Assembly (NCBI RefSeq): GCF_900044055.2
Contig: NZ_FCOX02000001.1
Coordinates: 372,001 to 436,000 of the forward strand
DNA length: 64,000 bases
Origin: Caballeronia calidae
GTDB taxonomy: Bacteria > Pseudomonadota > Gammaproteobacteria > Burkholderiales > Burkholderiaceae
Direction: 5' to 3'
The stretch's first letter is position 1. Every line of letters begins with the position of its first letter. The notes beneath the pieces were generated by a model. That model was given only the letters and a program-made list of their open reading frames with translations. It ran no database searches and had not been told where the DNA came from. A program made the position numbers and the translations under genes. Positions 39,207 to 48,753 of the stretch are shown one piece after another.

Positions 39207-40004
39207 TCAAAACATCATCCCTCCGGCGATTCGCCGAACCTCCCCCAATCCCACATCAAAAATCCGCTGAAAAAACGGCATAAGATTCGGCACCATAAGC
39301 TGCAACAAAAGCAACCCGACGAGCATCGTCACTGGAAACCCGACCTGAAAGATGCCGATCTGCGGCGCGGCGCGATTGAGAATCCCGAGCGCGAGATTGG
39401 CGATGAGCAGCGCCGCAACGATCGGCAACGCCAGCAGCAACCCGGTGGAAAACACGCTGGCGCCATAGCCGACGAGCAAACGCCATCCTTGCGCATGCGA
39501 AGCCGCCCCCACGACATTCGCCTCGATCGGCACGCTTTGAAACGTCGTCACCAGCGCGCTCATCAACTGCAAATGCCCGTCGAACACGAGAAAAGCCAGC
39601 ATCGCGAGGGTGTTCAGATAGCGCGACACCACCACCGCATTGCCACCCGCGCGCGGATCGTAAAGCATCGCAAAACCAAGGCCCATCTGCTGCCCGATGA
39701 ACTCACCAGCCGCATCGACAGCGGCGAACGCGATTTGCATCGTCATGCCGATCGCCGCGCCGATCAGAAACTGATTCACGATGATCCACACGCCCGCCGC
39801 CGAAAACACCGTCGCCTGCGGCATGGCGCCAAGCGTCGGCGCGACGATCAACGAGATGAACGCCGCAAGCGCGATCTTCACGCGCATCGGAATCGCCATG
39901 TGGCTCAGCACGGGCGCGGTCGCGATCAGCGCGAGGATGCGCACGAACGGCCACAGAAACGCCGTGAGCCAGCCGTTCAGTTGCGCGTAGGTGACGGAGA
40001 ACAT
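39207..40004 (-). CDS. fliR: Flagellar export gate protein FliR
   Basis: Inner-membrane gate subunit that forms the export channel with FliP and FliQ. 265 residues, about six membrane helices, and QMGLGFAMLYDPRAGGNAVVV is the conserved segment. Last gene of fliPQR; it runs into repeat copy B. Confidence 0.95.
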   Translation of the reverse strand: MFSVTYAQLNGWLTAFLWPFVRILALIATAPVLSHMAIPMRVKIALAAFISLIVAPTLGAMPQATVFSAAGVWIIVNQFLIGAAIGMTMQIAFAAVDAAGEFIGQQMGLGFAMLYDPRAGGNAVVVSRYLNTLAMLAFLVFDGHLQLMSALVTTFQSVPIEANVVGAASHAQGWRLLVGYGASVFSTGLLLALPIVAALLIANLALGILNRAAPQIGIFQVGFPVTMLVGLLLLQLMVPNLMPFFQRIFDVGLGEVRRIAGGMMF

Positions 40005-40014
40005 CGCTGCGAAC

Positions 40015-40284
40015 TCAGCCCGTGATCGCGGGCGTGATCGTGAAAACGTGGCGCATGTAGTCGAGCAGCGTCGAAAGCATCCACGGCCCCGCGATCACGA
40101 GCGTCACCGCTACCGCAATCAGCTTCGGGATGAACGACAGCGTCGACTCGTTGATCTGCGTGGCCGCCTGGAACAGGCTCACCACGAGACCGACCACGAG
40201 CGCGACCAGCAAGAGCGGCGCGGCGAGCAACAAGGCGACATACATCGCCTGATGCGCCATCGTCATGACGGATTCCGGCGTCAT
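40015..40284 (-). CDS. fliQ: Flagellar export gate protein FliQ
   Basis: Small two-helix inner-membrane gate subunit, 89 residues. MTPESVMTMAHQAMYVALLL and the segment VSLFQAATQINESTLSFIPK are characteristic. Ten bases separate it from both fliP and fliR. Confidence 0.96.
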   Translation of the reverse strand: MTPESVMTMAHQAMYVALLLAAPLLLVALVVGLVVSLFQAATQINESTLSFIPKLIAVAVTLVIAGPWMLSTLLDYMRHVFTITPAITG

Positions 40285-40294
40285 TTCTAAATCC

Positions 40295-41065
40295 TCAGGA
40301 AACGAAGCTCTGCGCGAGCGAGCCGATCAGCAACTGCCAGCCATCGACGAGCACGAACAGCATCAGCTTGAAAGGCAGCGCGATCGTCGTGGGCGACACC
40401 ATCATCATGCCCATCGACATCAGCACGCTCGCCACCACCATGTCGATGATGAGAAACGGAATGAAGATCGTGAAGCCGATCTGAAAGCCCGTCTTCAACT
40501 CGCTCGTGATGAACGACGGCACCAGCAGCGAGAGCGGCACGTCCTCGGGTCCGTTCATCGGCGCGGCATGCGAGATGCGCGCGAAGAGCGCGAGATCCGC
40601 TTCGCGCGTCTGCTTCAGCATGAACTGCTTGAACGGCGCAACGCCGCGCGTCATCGCCTGATCCATCGCGATCTGGCCTTCTGAGAAGGGCTTGTAGGCG
40701 TCGTTGTACGCCTTGTCGAGAACGGGCGACATCACGAAGAACGAGAGGAACAGCGCGAGACCGACGAGCACCTGATTCGGCGGCGTGCTCGTCGTGCCGA
40801 GCGCCTGGCGCAACAGCGACAGCACGATGATGATGCGCGTGAAGCTCGTCATCATCAGGACCATCGCGGGGAGGAACGAAAGCATCGTCAGCAGCAGCAT
40901 CGTCTGCACGCTGAGCGAATACGTCGTGCCGCCGTTCGGGCCGGGGCTCGTGTTGAAAGCGGGAAGGCCCGCCGTGCTTTGCGCGAACGCCGCGAAAGGC
41001 GCCAGAGCGATCACGACCGGCAGCGCGAGCTTGAAACCGCGCACGATGTTGCGACTGACCTGCAT
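40295..41065 (-). CDS. fliP: Flagellar export gate protein FliP
   Basis: Core channel subunit of the export gate. From ATG 41065 the product is 256 residues with a cleavable N-terminal signal ([15 protein letters not shown]) as in other FliP proteins and four membrane helices. [20 protein letters not shown] and [20 protein letters not shown] are conserved. The start overlaps the stop of a 25-codon ORF in the arrangement TAATG. A longer upstream frame would include that leader. Confidence 0.95.
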   Translation of the reverse strand: MQVSRNIVRGFKLALPVVIALAPFAAFAQSTAGLPAFNTSPGPNGGTTYSLSVQTMLLLTMLSFLPAMVLMMTSFTRIIIVLSLLRQALGTTSTPPNQVLVGLALFLSFFVMSPVLDKAYNDAYKPFSEGQIAMDQAMTRGVAPFKQFMLKQTREADLALFARISHAAPMNGPEDVPLSLLVPSFITSELKTGFQIGFTIFIPFLIIDMVVASVLMSMGMMMVSPTTIALPFKLMLFVLVDGWQLLIGSLAQSFVS

Positions 41066-41142
41066 TACTTGCTCCCGCCGACGATGCCTGCGAGAGCATC
41101 GAGAATGCGCTGACCTTGAAGAACGACGAACGTGATGACCAT
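41065..41142 (-). CDS. Possible 25-residue leader peptide before fliP
   Basis: Starts at ATG 41142 (product begins [16 protein letters not shown]) and its stop overlaps the fliP start as TAATG, suggesting translational coupling. The ATG is at nearly the same distance from a duplicated 63-bp leader block as the fliL ATG is from its copy, and the first bases resemble the fliL start. It may be a real leader peptide or the relic of a duplicated fliL 5' end. Confidence 0.4.
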   Translation of the reverse strand: MVITFVVLQGQRILDALAGIVGGSK

Positions 41143-41151
41143 GACAACCTG

Positions 41152-41214
41152 CCTTTTTCGATAGGCTGAATTGTCGGCCACCGCGATATCGACCGATGGC
41201 GCGAAAAGAGGGCG
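41152..41214 (-). promoter_or_regulatory. Leader block before fliPQR, duplicate of the fliL upstream block
   Basis: By hand alignment without gaps, 48 of 63 bases match 43759-43821. It lies between the fliO hairpin and the 25-codon ORF, so it is the likely promoter region of fliPQR. A class-II activator site is possible, but I cannot match it firmly to a known box. Confidence 0.55.
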
Positions 41215-41260
41215 AAACTCCGGCCAACTCGTTCTATTGCTAAACGGCCGCTGTAAACGG

Positions 41261-41296
41261 ACATCGGGCGCGACCCTCGCGGATCGCGCCCGATGT
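41261..41296 (-). terminator. Strong hairpin after fliO
   Basis: Perfect 13-bp stem ACATCGGGCGCGA/TCGCGCCCGATGT with a 10-base loop, 19 bases after the fliO stop. The tail on the minus strand has only a short T-run. It separates fliLMNO from fliPQR. Confidence 0.65.
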
Positions 41297-41315
41297 CTTC
41301 ATCGAAGAAGGAGCC

Positions 41316-41816
41316 TTACTTGTTCGGCGACACGAACTTCTGAAGACGCTTGTTCGCTTCGCCGGCGAGGGCATCGCGGAATCGCGTGCCGAAGCTGCCG
41401 GCGGACGATGGCGCCGCGACGCCGACGCTTTCCACTTCGGCCGAACCGGCAGGCATCGTGTGCAGCAAACGCACATTGCCGGGACCGGCGCCGAGCACGA
41501 GCCACGTATCGCCCACCTCGACGACCGCGACGCGCTCCTTGTTGCCGAGCGATGCGCCGCCGACCACCTTCACGAGACCGGAGCGCTTGCCGCCCTGAAG
41601 ACCGAACTTGCGCGCGAGCCACGCGCAGCCGAACACGAAGCCGATTACGACGACGAGCCCGACGAGCGTCTGCAGCACCGCGCCGAATCCGAGCGACGGC
41701 ACCGCCGTGCCCGCGCCGACGCCCGATGCGATCTGCGCGGCGTGATTGACGGCGTTCATGTCGGCGGCGCGCGCAAGAAGCGGCATCGCAGACAACAAGG
41801 CGGCAAAGCGTTTCAT
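41316..41816 (-). CDS. fliO: Flagellar biosynthesis protein FliO
   Basis: Assists FliP complex assembly in the inner membrane. 166 residues: short signal-like N-terminus, one clear membrane helix (LVGLVVVIGFVFGCAWLARK) near residues 50-70, and a small cytoplasmic beta domain with ERVAVVEVGDTWLVLGAGPG. Four bases overlap with fliN. Confidence 0.92.
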   Translation of the reverse strand: MKRFAALLSAMPLLARAADMNAVNHAAQIASGVGAGTAVPSLGFGAVLQTLVGLVVVIGFVFGCAWLARKFGLQGGKRSGLVKVVGGASLGNKERVAVVEVGDTWLVLGAGPGNVRLLHTMPAGSAEVESVGVAAPSSAGSFGTRFRDALAGEANKRLQKFVSPNK

Positions 41817-42247
41817 CGATTCAACTTCCGGATACGTTCGGACGGCGTGATGATGTCGGTCAGGCGAATGCCGAACTTGTCGTTGACGACGACCACTTCA
41901 CCCTGCGCGATGAGACAGCCGTTGACGAGCACGTCCATCGGCTCGCCCGCGAGGCCGTCGAGTTCCACGACCGAGCCTTGCGCGAGCTGCAACAGGTTGC
42001 GAATCGCGATCTTCGTGCGCCCGAGCTCCACCGTCATCTGCACGGGGATGTCGAGAATCATGTCGATGTCGTTGCGCGTAGACGGCGCAGCGGCCTTCGA
42101 CAGCGGCTGGAACACGCCGGCGCTCGCGGCCACCGGCGTTTCATTGCCGTTCTGCTCGGCGAGCGCGCTCGCCCAGTCGTCCATGATGGCGTCGTCGCTC
42201 ACGGGTTCCGTGCCGGGCAACGTGCCGTCCTGCATCAGGTCACTCAT
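41813..42247 (-). CDS. fliN: Flagellar motor switch protein FliN
   Basis: C-ring subunit. ATG 42247 (MSDLMQDG) gives 144 residues; GTG 42253 is an in-frame alternative. The C-terminal SpoA domain reads ILDIPVQMTVELGRTKIAIR and VNDKFGIRLTDII. The N-terminal half is an acidic variable arm. The start overlaps the fliM stop by 8 bases. Confidence 0.95.
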   Translation of the reverse strand: MSDLMQDGTLPGTEPVSDDAIMDDWASALAEQNGNETPVAASAGVFQPLSKAAAPSTRNDIDMILDIPVQMTVELGRTKIAIRNLLQLAQGSVVELDGLAGEPMDVLVNGCLIAQGEVVVVNDKFGIRLTDIITPSERIRKLNR

Positions 42248-43238
42248 ATCCACCTTCCTTCATCGTATCGCTCGCGCTGATCATCTTCTGCACGCGCAGC
42301 GCGTATTGACCATTGAAAATTCCGTAGCCGCATTCCATGACCGGCACGCCATCCACTTTCGCGACGACGTGCTCCGGAATGTCGATCGGCAGCACATCGC
42401 CCGCCCGCATGTTGAGAAGCTGTTCGAACGACGAGCGGATCTCGGCGAGATCCACCGTCAATTCCACTTCCGCCGATTGCACCTGCTGCGACAGCACGCG
42501 CACCCAGCGGCGGTCCACTTCGAGCGCCTCGCCCTGAATCGGCGACGAGAGCACATCGCGGATCGGCTCGATCATCGAGTACGGCATGCAGATGTGCAGC
42601 GTGCCGCCCGTCGAGCCGAATTCGATCGTGAACTGCGTCACGATGACGATCTCGTTCGGCGTCGCGACGTTCGCGAACTGCGTGTGCATCTCCGAGCGCA
42701 TGTATTCGAACGTCAACGGCTTCACGCTGCGCCATGACGTGGCGTAGTGCTCGAACACGAGATTGAGCAGCTTGCTGATGATGCGCTGCTCGGTCTGCGT
42801 GAACTCGCGCCCTTCGACGCGCGTATGAAAGCGCCCGTCGCCGCCAAACAGGTTATCGACGACGAAGAACACGAGGTTCGGATCGAACACGAACAGCGAC
42901 GTGCCGCGCAGGGGCTTCACATGGACCAGGTTGAGGTTGGTCGGGATCGGCAGGTTGCGCGTGAATTCGCTGTACTTCTGCACCTTCACCGGGCCGACGG
43001 AGATTTCCGCCGAGCGCCGCATGAAGTTGAAGATGCCCACGCGCATGAGGCGCGCGAAGCGGTCGTTGATGATTTCGAGGCCGGGCATCCGGCCGCGGAC
43101 GATGCGTTCCTGCGTCGCGATGTTGTAGGGACGTACGCCGGCGGGCTTGGTCTCGTCGGAGACTTGATCGATTTCGCCGGTGACGCCTTTGAGGAGGGCA
43201 TCGACCTCCTCCTGCGACATGAACTCTTCGTGGCCCAT
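42240..43238 (-). CDS. fliM: Flagellar motor switch protein FliM
   Basis: C-ring subunit that binds phospho-CheY through its N-terminus (EEFMSQEEVDALLKGVTGE, present). 332 residues; the middle domain has NDRFARLMRVGIFNFMRRSA and DNLFGGDGR, and the C-terminal SpoA domain follows. Overlaps fliN. Confidence 0.96.
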   Translation of the reverse strand: MGHEEFMSQEEVDALLKGVTGEIDQVSDETKPAGVRPYNIATQERIVRGRMPGLEIINDRFARLMRVGIFNFMRRSAEISVGPVKVQKYSEFTRNLPIPTNLNLVHVKPLRGTSLFVFDPNLVFFVVDNLFGGDGRFHTRVEGREFTQTEQRIISKLLNLVFEHYATSWRSVKPLTFEYMRSEMHTQFANVATPNEIVIVTQFTIEFGSTGGTLHICMPYSMIEPIRDVLSSPIQGEALEVDRRWVRVLSQQVQSAEVELTVDLAEIRSSFEQLLNMRAGDVLPIDIPEHVVAKVDGVPVMECGYGIFNGQYALRVQKMISASDTMKEGGYE

Positions 43239-43262
43239 GACTTTTTACTCGCTGATGCGGCG

Positions 43263-43751
43263 TTACTGGACGACGAATTCGGTGAACAGCACTTCTTCGA
43301 CGCGCACTGGCTTTTCGGCGGTGCTCGCCGCCGTTTCGACGGACGCGCGCAGTTCGTTGGCGAGCTGCTTTTTGCCGTCGACGGTGGCGAGATCGTCGGG
43401 GCGCTTGCCCGAGAGCAGGAGCAGCACGCGGCTGCGGACTTCGGGCATGTGCTCGGTGACGAGCAGCTGGACCTTTTCGTCCTTCAGCTTGAGCGTGAGA
43501 CCGGCGCGGAGATAGTGCATGGCGCCGTCGTCGGACTGGAGGTTCACGGTGAGCGATTCGAGCGGGAAGAACACGGGCGGCGGTTCCGGCGCGGGTCGAG
43601 CCGGGCCGTGAGTTTTGCCGAGGAAGAACCAGGCGCCGCCCGCGCCCGCGCCGAGCAGGACGATCGCGCCGACGGCGATGATCAGGATCTTTTTGAGCTT
43701 TCCGCTCTTCGCGGGAACGATGGGTTGCTGGTTTGCGGTCGTGGTAGCCAT
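43263..43751 (-). CDS. fliL: Flagellar basal-body protein FliL
   Basis: Single-pass inner-membrane protein that stabilises the stators. 162 residues: a cytoplasmic tail, one helix (ILIIAVGAIVLLGAGAGGAW) and a periplasmic domain with YLRAGLTLKLKD. First gene of fliLMNO; the promoter region at 43759-43821 has a duplicate before fliP. Confidence 0.94.
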   Translation of the reverse strand: MATTTANQQPIVPAKSGKLKKILIIAVGAIVLLGAGAGGAWFFLGKTHGPARPAPEPPPVFFPLESLTVNLQSDDGAMHYLRAGLTLKLKDEKVQLLVTEHMPEVRSRVLLLLSGKRPDDLATVDGKKQLANELRASVETAASTAEKPVRVEEVLFTEFVVQ

Positions 43752-43758
43752 TTGCTTG

Positions 43759-43821
43759 CCTCTTTCGATAGGGTGAATTGTTGGCTATCGCCGTGTAAAG
43801 CGATGGGTCGAACAGAGGGGG
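43759..43821 (-). promoter_or_regulatory. Leader block before fliL
   Basis: Counterpart of 41152-41214. Contains the inverted repeat CGATAG/CTATCG with a 13-base spacer, which the fliP copy has partly lost. Ends about 7 bases before the fliL ATG. Confidence 0.55.
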
Positions 43822-43948
43822 GATTTAGGGTTAATTGGGCTTTTTGCCCCTGCGCGGGGGTGGCGGTTTTTTTCGCCGGATCCCCGGGTTCGTGTCGGTC
43901 TATTAGTCCTGGCCTTGAGCCGGGCGTGCTGCTTGCGCTTTCATGAAA

Positions 43949-44570
43949 TCCTGTTTTCGTGTCGGTCTATTAGCGTTGCCCCTGTGCGGGGCGGCAGTCA
44001 CTTTCTTTGCTGCTGCAAAGAAAGTAACCAAAGAAACAGCTATCCCCAGCCTAAGCACTTCAGGCCGGCCGCGGCACAGAAGATTGCACGTGGTCCGACA
44101 GTAGCGAGTGCCCTCATAGGCCTAATCGGGCTTGGATCGCGCACGGTCTGACAAGCTATAACTTTTAGCGCGCTGGTTCAGCACGAAATAGCTCCGGCAC
44201 AGCGCTACGCGCTGCCGTTGGGTCTGCAAGGGACACCAACGAACCATCGATGCAGTGAGATGGGAGTGTTAGCAAAGAAGCGCGCGCAGACCCGATGGAC
44301 CCGTCGGCCGCGCAGCGGGCCGGAGCTATTTGGCGCCTTACCAGTCAGTTGAGCGGCGCGAGGTGACAGACCGTGCGCGATCCAAGCCCGGTTAGGCCTA
44401 CGAGGGCACTCGCTACTGCCGGACCACAGCCGCTCTTCTGTGCCGGGGCCGGTGTGAAGTACTTTGGATGGGGATAGCTGTTTCTTTGGTTACTTTCTTT
44501 GCAGCAGCAAAGAAAGTGACTGCCGCCCCGCACAGGGGCAGTGCTAATAGACCGACGCGAAAACAGGATT
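43949..44570 (+). repeat. Nested inverted-repeat element, copy C
   Basis: 622 bases. Arms 43949-44155 and 44363-44570; core 44186-44331, exactly 146 bases with the same 13-bp closing repeat. Same direction as copy B. The inner CCGTTGG/CCAACGG stem has one end pair lost here. Confidence 0.9.
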
Positions 44571-44668
44571 TCACGCATCCACGCACCCGAAAACAAACCA
44601 GGCGACTGCCGCCCCCACCGGGGCAACGCCAATAGACCGACACGCAAACGGGATCCGGCAAAAAAAAA

Positions 44669-46009
44669 TCAAGCAAAGGTATCGACGAGCCCAACAGTGC
44701 GCCGCACAGGCATCTTCACACTGGCAGCGACCGAACCGCCCCCGCCAGCCCCACGCGGGCTCCCCGCCCCTGAGCGATCACCACCGCTCCCCTGCTGCGA
44801 TTGCCGCGCAAACGCCGACCCATCGGAAACAGAAGCACTCCCAAGACTGATGCCATTCGCCTCCATCGCCTCGCGCAGCTTCGGCATGGCGGCCTCGACC
44901 GCCTCCCGCACCTGCGCATGTTGCGAAACGAACAACGCGTGCGCGTGACTCTCGGAAACCTGCAACGTCACCTGCAACGGCCCGAGATCCTTCGGATTCA
45001 AAGTCAGCTCAGCGCTCTGCTGATCGCCCTTGGCAAGAAACACGACCTTCTGACTGAACGCATCGTCCCAGCCCGACGAACCCACATGCGGCGCGATCGC
45101 CGCGCTCGTCGCCGATGCCATCGCGCCTTGCGGGCTGGACACCGCCGAATTCGCCGATGCCGTCTGCATCGCCACGGCGTGCGCGGCCGCGTCGGCGGCT
45201 TGCTTATACGCGACGGTCGCCGCATCGGAAGGCATCGTCGGCGCAGCCTGTGCGCCCGCGAGCGCGGCGGTGTCGGCGGTCTTGTCGTCGATCTTCGCAT
45301 TGGCCACGAGCCCGGCCAGACCCGCGCCCTTGCCGCCCTTGCCGAACAAACCGCCTTGCTCCTCGCCGGTCGCGCCTTCACGTGCCGTCGCGACGGAAGC
45401 ATTGACCGGCACCGCATTGGGCTGCACGTTGTTCATCGCGGCGAGCGCGGCCTGAAGCGCGTCCTGCGGCGATTTCGCGTCGCCGCTCTTGTGCGTTTCG
45501 CCGGTCGACTTGTCGTCATCGGTCGAAGCGCTCGCCGTCACGAGCGAGGCGGCGTCGGTCAGATCGGCGAGCGTGGCGTCGGTGTCGTCGTCGCTGGCGG
45601 CGTCCGCGCGGGCCTTGGCCTCTGCAGCCGCCGCGGCGGCCGCATCCGACGACGAACCCGATGCCTGCGCCGCCGGCTTCGATGCATCCGCCGTATCGGT
45701 CTTGCCCGAAGACTTCGATGCCGCGTCCGCCTGATCCGGCTTCGACGCAGCCTGCGTCTGCGATGCGTCATCGCTTTTCGAGGCCGCTGCCGATGCGCTG
45801 TCGTCGGGCTTCGGCGCGTCGTGCACGCTGGAATCGTCGGCGGAAGAGTCCGCCAGCGCCTTCGCCGCCTGCGCGTCCGCATGGGCCTTGTCGGTGATGC
45901 TCTGCAGCGTCATGCCGAACGATGCGCCCGCGCTCGCCGCGCGCTGCGCCGCGGACTTGCTCGATGACGCGGCGCCGCTCAGCGCGCCGAGAAGGGAAAC
46001 GGAGGACAT
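44669..46009 (-). CDS. fliK: Flagellar hook-length control protein FliK
   Basis: Secreted ruler that measures hook length and triggers the FlhB switch. 446 residues: long Ala/Ser/Asp-rich flexible N-terminal two thirds and a folded C-terminal domain with AELTLNPKDLGPLQVTLQVS near residues 340-360 and REAMEANGISLGSASVSDG. Last gene of fliFGHIJK. A second FliK-like gene lies at 53.2 kb. Confidence 0.93.
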   Translation of the reverse strand: MSSVSLLGALSGAASSSKSAAQRAASAGASFGMTLQSITDKAHADAQAAKALADSSADDSSVHDAPKPDDSASAAASKSDDASQTQAASKPDQADAASKSSGKTDTADASKPAAQASGSSSDAAAAAAAEAKARADAASDDDTDATLADLTDAASLVTASASTDDDKSTGETHKSGDAKSPQDALQAALAAMNNVQPNAVPVNASVATAREGATGEEQGGLFGKGGKGAGLAGLVANAKIDDKTADTAALAGAQAAPTMPSDAATVAYKQAADAAAHAVAMQTASANSAVSSPQGAMASATSAAIAPHVGSSGWDDAFSQKVVFLAKGDQQSAELTLNPKDLGPLQVTLQVSESHAHALFVSQHAQVREAVEAAMPKLREAMEANGISLGSASVSDGSAFARQSQQGSGGDRSGAGSPRGAGGGGSVAASVKMPVRRTVGLVDTFA

Positions 46010-46043
46010 ACGGGTCTCTCAAATGCAATGAATAGGGAACGGC

Positions 46044-46493
46044 TCACGCACGCTCGGCGCGCATGCGCAATATCTTGGCGGCGTGCTCGTCGGCTTCGCG
46101 CTGCTCGACGCGCGCGGCTTTCTTCGCGAGCATCGCCTCGCCGCGCGCGGCCAGCACTTCGTAACTGCCGAGCTTCTGCTTCTTCAGACGCCAATCGGGT
46201 TTCGCCGCCTCGATGCGCTGATCGGCCATGAGGAGCGCCGTGCGCTGCTGCGCGATCGCGGAATCGAGCGTATCGACGAACGCCTGGAAGTTGCGCAGCG
46301 TCTGCGCCGTCGTGCCTTCCTGCGCCGATGCCGTGAAGCGCGCGTGATACTCGTCGCGATAGGTCACGAGCGAATTCAGCTGCGTTTCGATCTCGTTGCG
46401 CTCCTGCTGGAGCTTGCCGAGCTTCTTGGTGGCGGCGTCGAGCTCCTCCGCGGCGAGTTCGATAAGCGTGTTGATCGGCAGATTCTTGGACAT
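46044..46493 (-). CDS. fliJ: Flagellar export protein FliJ
   Basis: Coiled-coil stalk protein that links the FliI ATPase to FlhA. 149 residues, nearly all helical with heptad-like spacing and many charged residues (ELAAEELDAATKKLGKLQQE). Position between fliI and fliK is standard. Confidence 0.92.
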   Translation of the reverse strand: MSKNLPINTLIELAAEELDAATKKLGKLQQERNEIETQLNSLVTYRDEYHARFTASAQEGTTAQTLRNFQAFVDTLDSAIAQQRTALLMADQRIEAAKPDWRLKKQKLGSYEVLAARGEAMLAKKAARVEQREADEHAAKILRMRAERA

Positions 46494-46558
46494 GGTGTGA
46501 CGATCCCGTTTGGTCTTTGGCTTTCTTGTGATGATTGCTTTTTGATACTAGTCGAAAA

Positions 46559-48085
46559 CTAATCGAATAGCTGGTTCAACATCGCGATGCTCGGCTCGAA
46601 CGGCGCCTGCTCGCGAAAGCCTTGCTGCAAAAACGACTCCATGCGCGGATACAGCGCGATCGCGCGGTCGAGCAGCGCATCGCGTCCGCTCGAATACGCG
46701 CCCACGTTGATCAGGTCGCGGTTGCGCTGATAGCGCGACAACATCTGCTTGAAGAGGCGCACGCGCTCGAGATGCTTGTCGTCGATGAGCGCGGTCATCG
46801 CGCGGCTGATCGACTGTTCGATATCGATAGCCGGGTAATGTCCCGCCTCGGCGAGCGAGCGGTTCAGCACGATATGGCCGTCGAGAATCGCGCGCGCCGA
46901 ATCGGCGATCGGGTCCTGCTGATCGTCGCCTTCGGTGAGCACGGTGTAGAACGCGGTGATCGAACCGCCACCTTCCGGGCCATTCCCGGTGCGCTCGACG
47001 AGCGCCGGCAGCTTCGCGAACACCGACGGCGGATAACCCTTCGTCGCGGGCGGCTCGCCGATCGCGAGCGCGATCTCGCGCTGCGCCATCGCGTAACGCG
47101 TCAGCGAATCCATCAGCATCAGCACGTGCTTGCCCTGATCGCGGAAATATTCGGCGAGCGAAGTCGTGTACGCGGCGGCCTGCATCCGCAGCACGGGCGA
47201 CACGTCCGCCGGCGCCGCGACGACGACCGAGCGCGCGAGACCATCCTCGCCCAGAATCTGCTCGATGAATTCCTTCACTTCGCGGCCACGCTCCCCGATC
47301 AGCCCGATCACGATCACTTCCGCGCTCGTGTAGCGCGCCATCGTGCCGAGCAACACCGATTTACCGACGCCCGAGCCCGCGAACAGGCCCATGCGCTGGC
47401 CGCGACCGACCGTGAGCAGCGTGTTGATCGCGCGCACGCCGACATCGAGCACCTTGTGAATCGGCTCGCGGTTCAGCGGGTTGATGACCGGCGCGGACAG
47501 CGGCGCATCGACCTTCGCGCCGAGCGGGCCGAGACCGTCGAGCGGACGGCCGGAAGCATCGACCACGCGGCCGAGCATTTCCCAGCCGACGGGCAAGCGC
47601 TTCGCGCCCGCCATCGGATCGTTGATCGGCGCGCTTTCGAGCGGATACACGCGCGCGCCGGGCAGCAGACCGGCGACTTCGGTCGTCGGCATCAGAAACA
47701 GCTTGTCGCCCGCGAAGCCGACCACTTCGGCTTCGGCGGTCGGAATCGCGCTGCCCGGCGGCAGCTCGATCATGCATTCGGAGCCGACGCCCATTTTCAG
47801 ACCGACCGCTTCCAGCACGAGACCGGCGGCGCGCGTGAGACGCCCGCACGGACGCAGCGGCTTCGCGATCGCGTTGCGCGTTCTCAGCGCGTCGAGCTTG
47901 TCGCGCCACGTGTCGATGTGCGGATTGCCCGCGATATCGGCGAGTTCGGCGATGGTGCGCGCGGCGAGTTCGTCGGGCGATTCGTCGTCGATGGATTCAT
48001 CGGCGGCGAGCGGGCCGAACGACGCGCGCGCGAGTTCCTGTTCGAGTTCGCTCAGGCCGTCCTGAGTGATGCGGTGATTCACCAC
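46559..48085 (-). CDS. fliI: Flagellum-specific ATPase FliI
   Basis: Export ATPase related to F1-beta. 508 residues from a GTG start. P-loop [15 protein letters not shown], Walker B region [20 protein letters not shown] and the glutamate in IGERGREV are intact. The N-terminal extension is about 50 residues longer than in enteric FliI. Overlaps the fliH stop. Confidence 0.96.
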   Translation of the reverse strand: MVNHRITQDGLSELEQELARASFGPLAADESIDDESPDELAARTIAELADIAGNPHIDTWRDKLDALRTRNAIAKPLRPCGRLTRAAGLVLEAVGLKMGVGSECMIELPPGSAIPTAEAEVVGFAGDKLFLMPTTEVAGLLPGARVYPLESAPINDPMAGAKRLPVGWEMLGRVVDASGRPLDGLGPLGAKVDAPLSAPVINPLNREPIHKVLDVGVRAINTLLTVGRGQRMGLFAGSGVGKSVLLGTMARYTSAEVIVIGLIGERGREVKEFIEQILGEDGLARSVVVAAPADVSPVLRMQAAAYTTSLAEYFRDQGKHVLMLMDSLTRYAMAQREIALAIGEPPATKGYPPSVFAKLPALVERTGNGPEGGGSITAFYTVLTEGDDQQDPIADSARAILDGHIVLNRSLAEAGHYPAIDIEQSISRAMTALIDDKHLERVRLFKQMLSRYQRNRDLINVGAYSSGRDALLDRAIALYPRMESFLQQGFREQAPFEPSIAMLNQLFD

Positions 48086-48753
48086 GGCTTGTTCCTCCCG
48101 AGCGCGGCCACGACGCGCTCCCAGCGCGACACGTTGGTCGCGTCGATCTCACCGGTCGCGGCGTGCGCCTTGCAGCCGCCGCGCTCGACGATCGGGTCCG
48201 GGCGCACGATCCAGCCCGCGCCTTCGAGTTCGTCCTTCAGATACGCATCGACGATCGGCATGTCGGCCGGATTCACGATGAGCGTCGGCGCACCGGACAG
48301 CTCCGGCTCGGCGGCGATCACTTCGCGCGCCACGGCGACGAGCGCTGTCGGATCGAGCGCGAGATGCTGACGCACGACCTGCTGCGCGATATCGACGGCA
48401 AGCTCCGCGAGCGATTCCGCGATGGCCGCATCGGCGGCTTGCAGCGCGGTCCTGAACGCATCGGCGATTTCCGCGAGCACCGCAGCCTGCGCGAGCGCTT
48501 CCTTGCGGCCGTCCTCGAAACCCTTCGCCTGACCCTGCTCGTAACCGGCCTGATAGCCGAGCGCCTGGCCCGCGACGTGCCCCTTCGCGAGCCCTTGCTG
48601 ATGCGCGTCTTCCTCGACGCGGCGCAGGTGCGCCTCGAGCGCGGCCTGTTCCGCCGCGCTGTTGTCGACCTTGACTTCGACGGGATCGAACGATGCCATT
48701 TCCCAGCGCTGATACGCCGAGAGCGGAGCCTTCTGCGCGCGGGCGTCAGACAT
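48079..48753 (-). CDS. fliH: Flagellar assembly protein FliH
   Basis: Regulator and anchor of FliI. 224 residues: helical N-terminal half with a run of glycine-spaced repeats ([20 protein letters not shown], the GxxxG segment typical of FliH) and a C-terminal domain that binds FliI. Overlaps fliG by 8 and fliI by 7 bases. Confidence 0.93.
   Translation of the reverse strand: MSDARAQKAPLSAYQRWEMASFDPVEVKVDNSAAEQAALEAHLRRVEEDAHQQGLAKGHVAGQALGYQAGYEQGQAKGFEDGRKEALAQAAVLAEIADAFRTALQAADAAIAESLAELAVDIAQQVVRQHLALDPTALVAVAREVIAAEPELSGAPTLIVNPADMPIVDAYLKDELEGAGWIVRPDPIVERGGCKAHAATGEIDATNVSRWERVVAALGRNKPW

Larger units (their letters stand above)
43752..44668. other. fliL-fliK intergenic region with repeat element C
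   Basis: 917 bases without a supported gene: the fliL leader block, an outer half-repeat (43868-43940), repeat copy C and a further outer half-repeat (44571-44657) containing a short CGCA/CCCA tract. The outer half-repeat on the right resembles the inverse of the one left of copy A. Confidence 0.7.

Noticed and set aside
34383-44570. Repeat elements as insertion sequences
   Set aside because: No transposase-like frame, no clear target-site duplication visible, and the core is only 146 bases.
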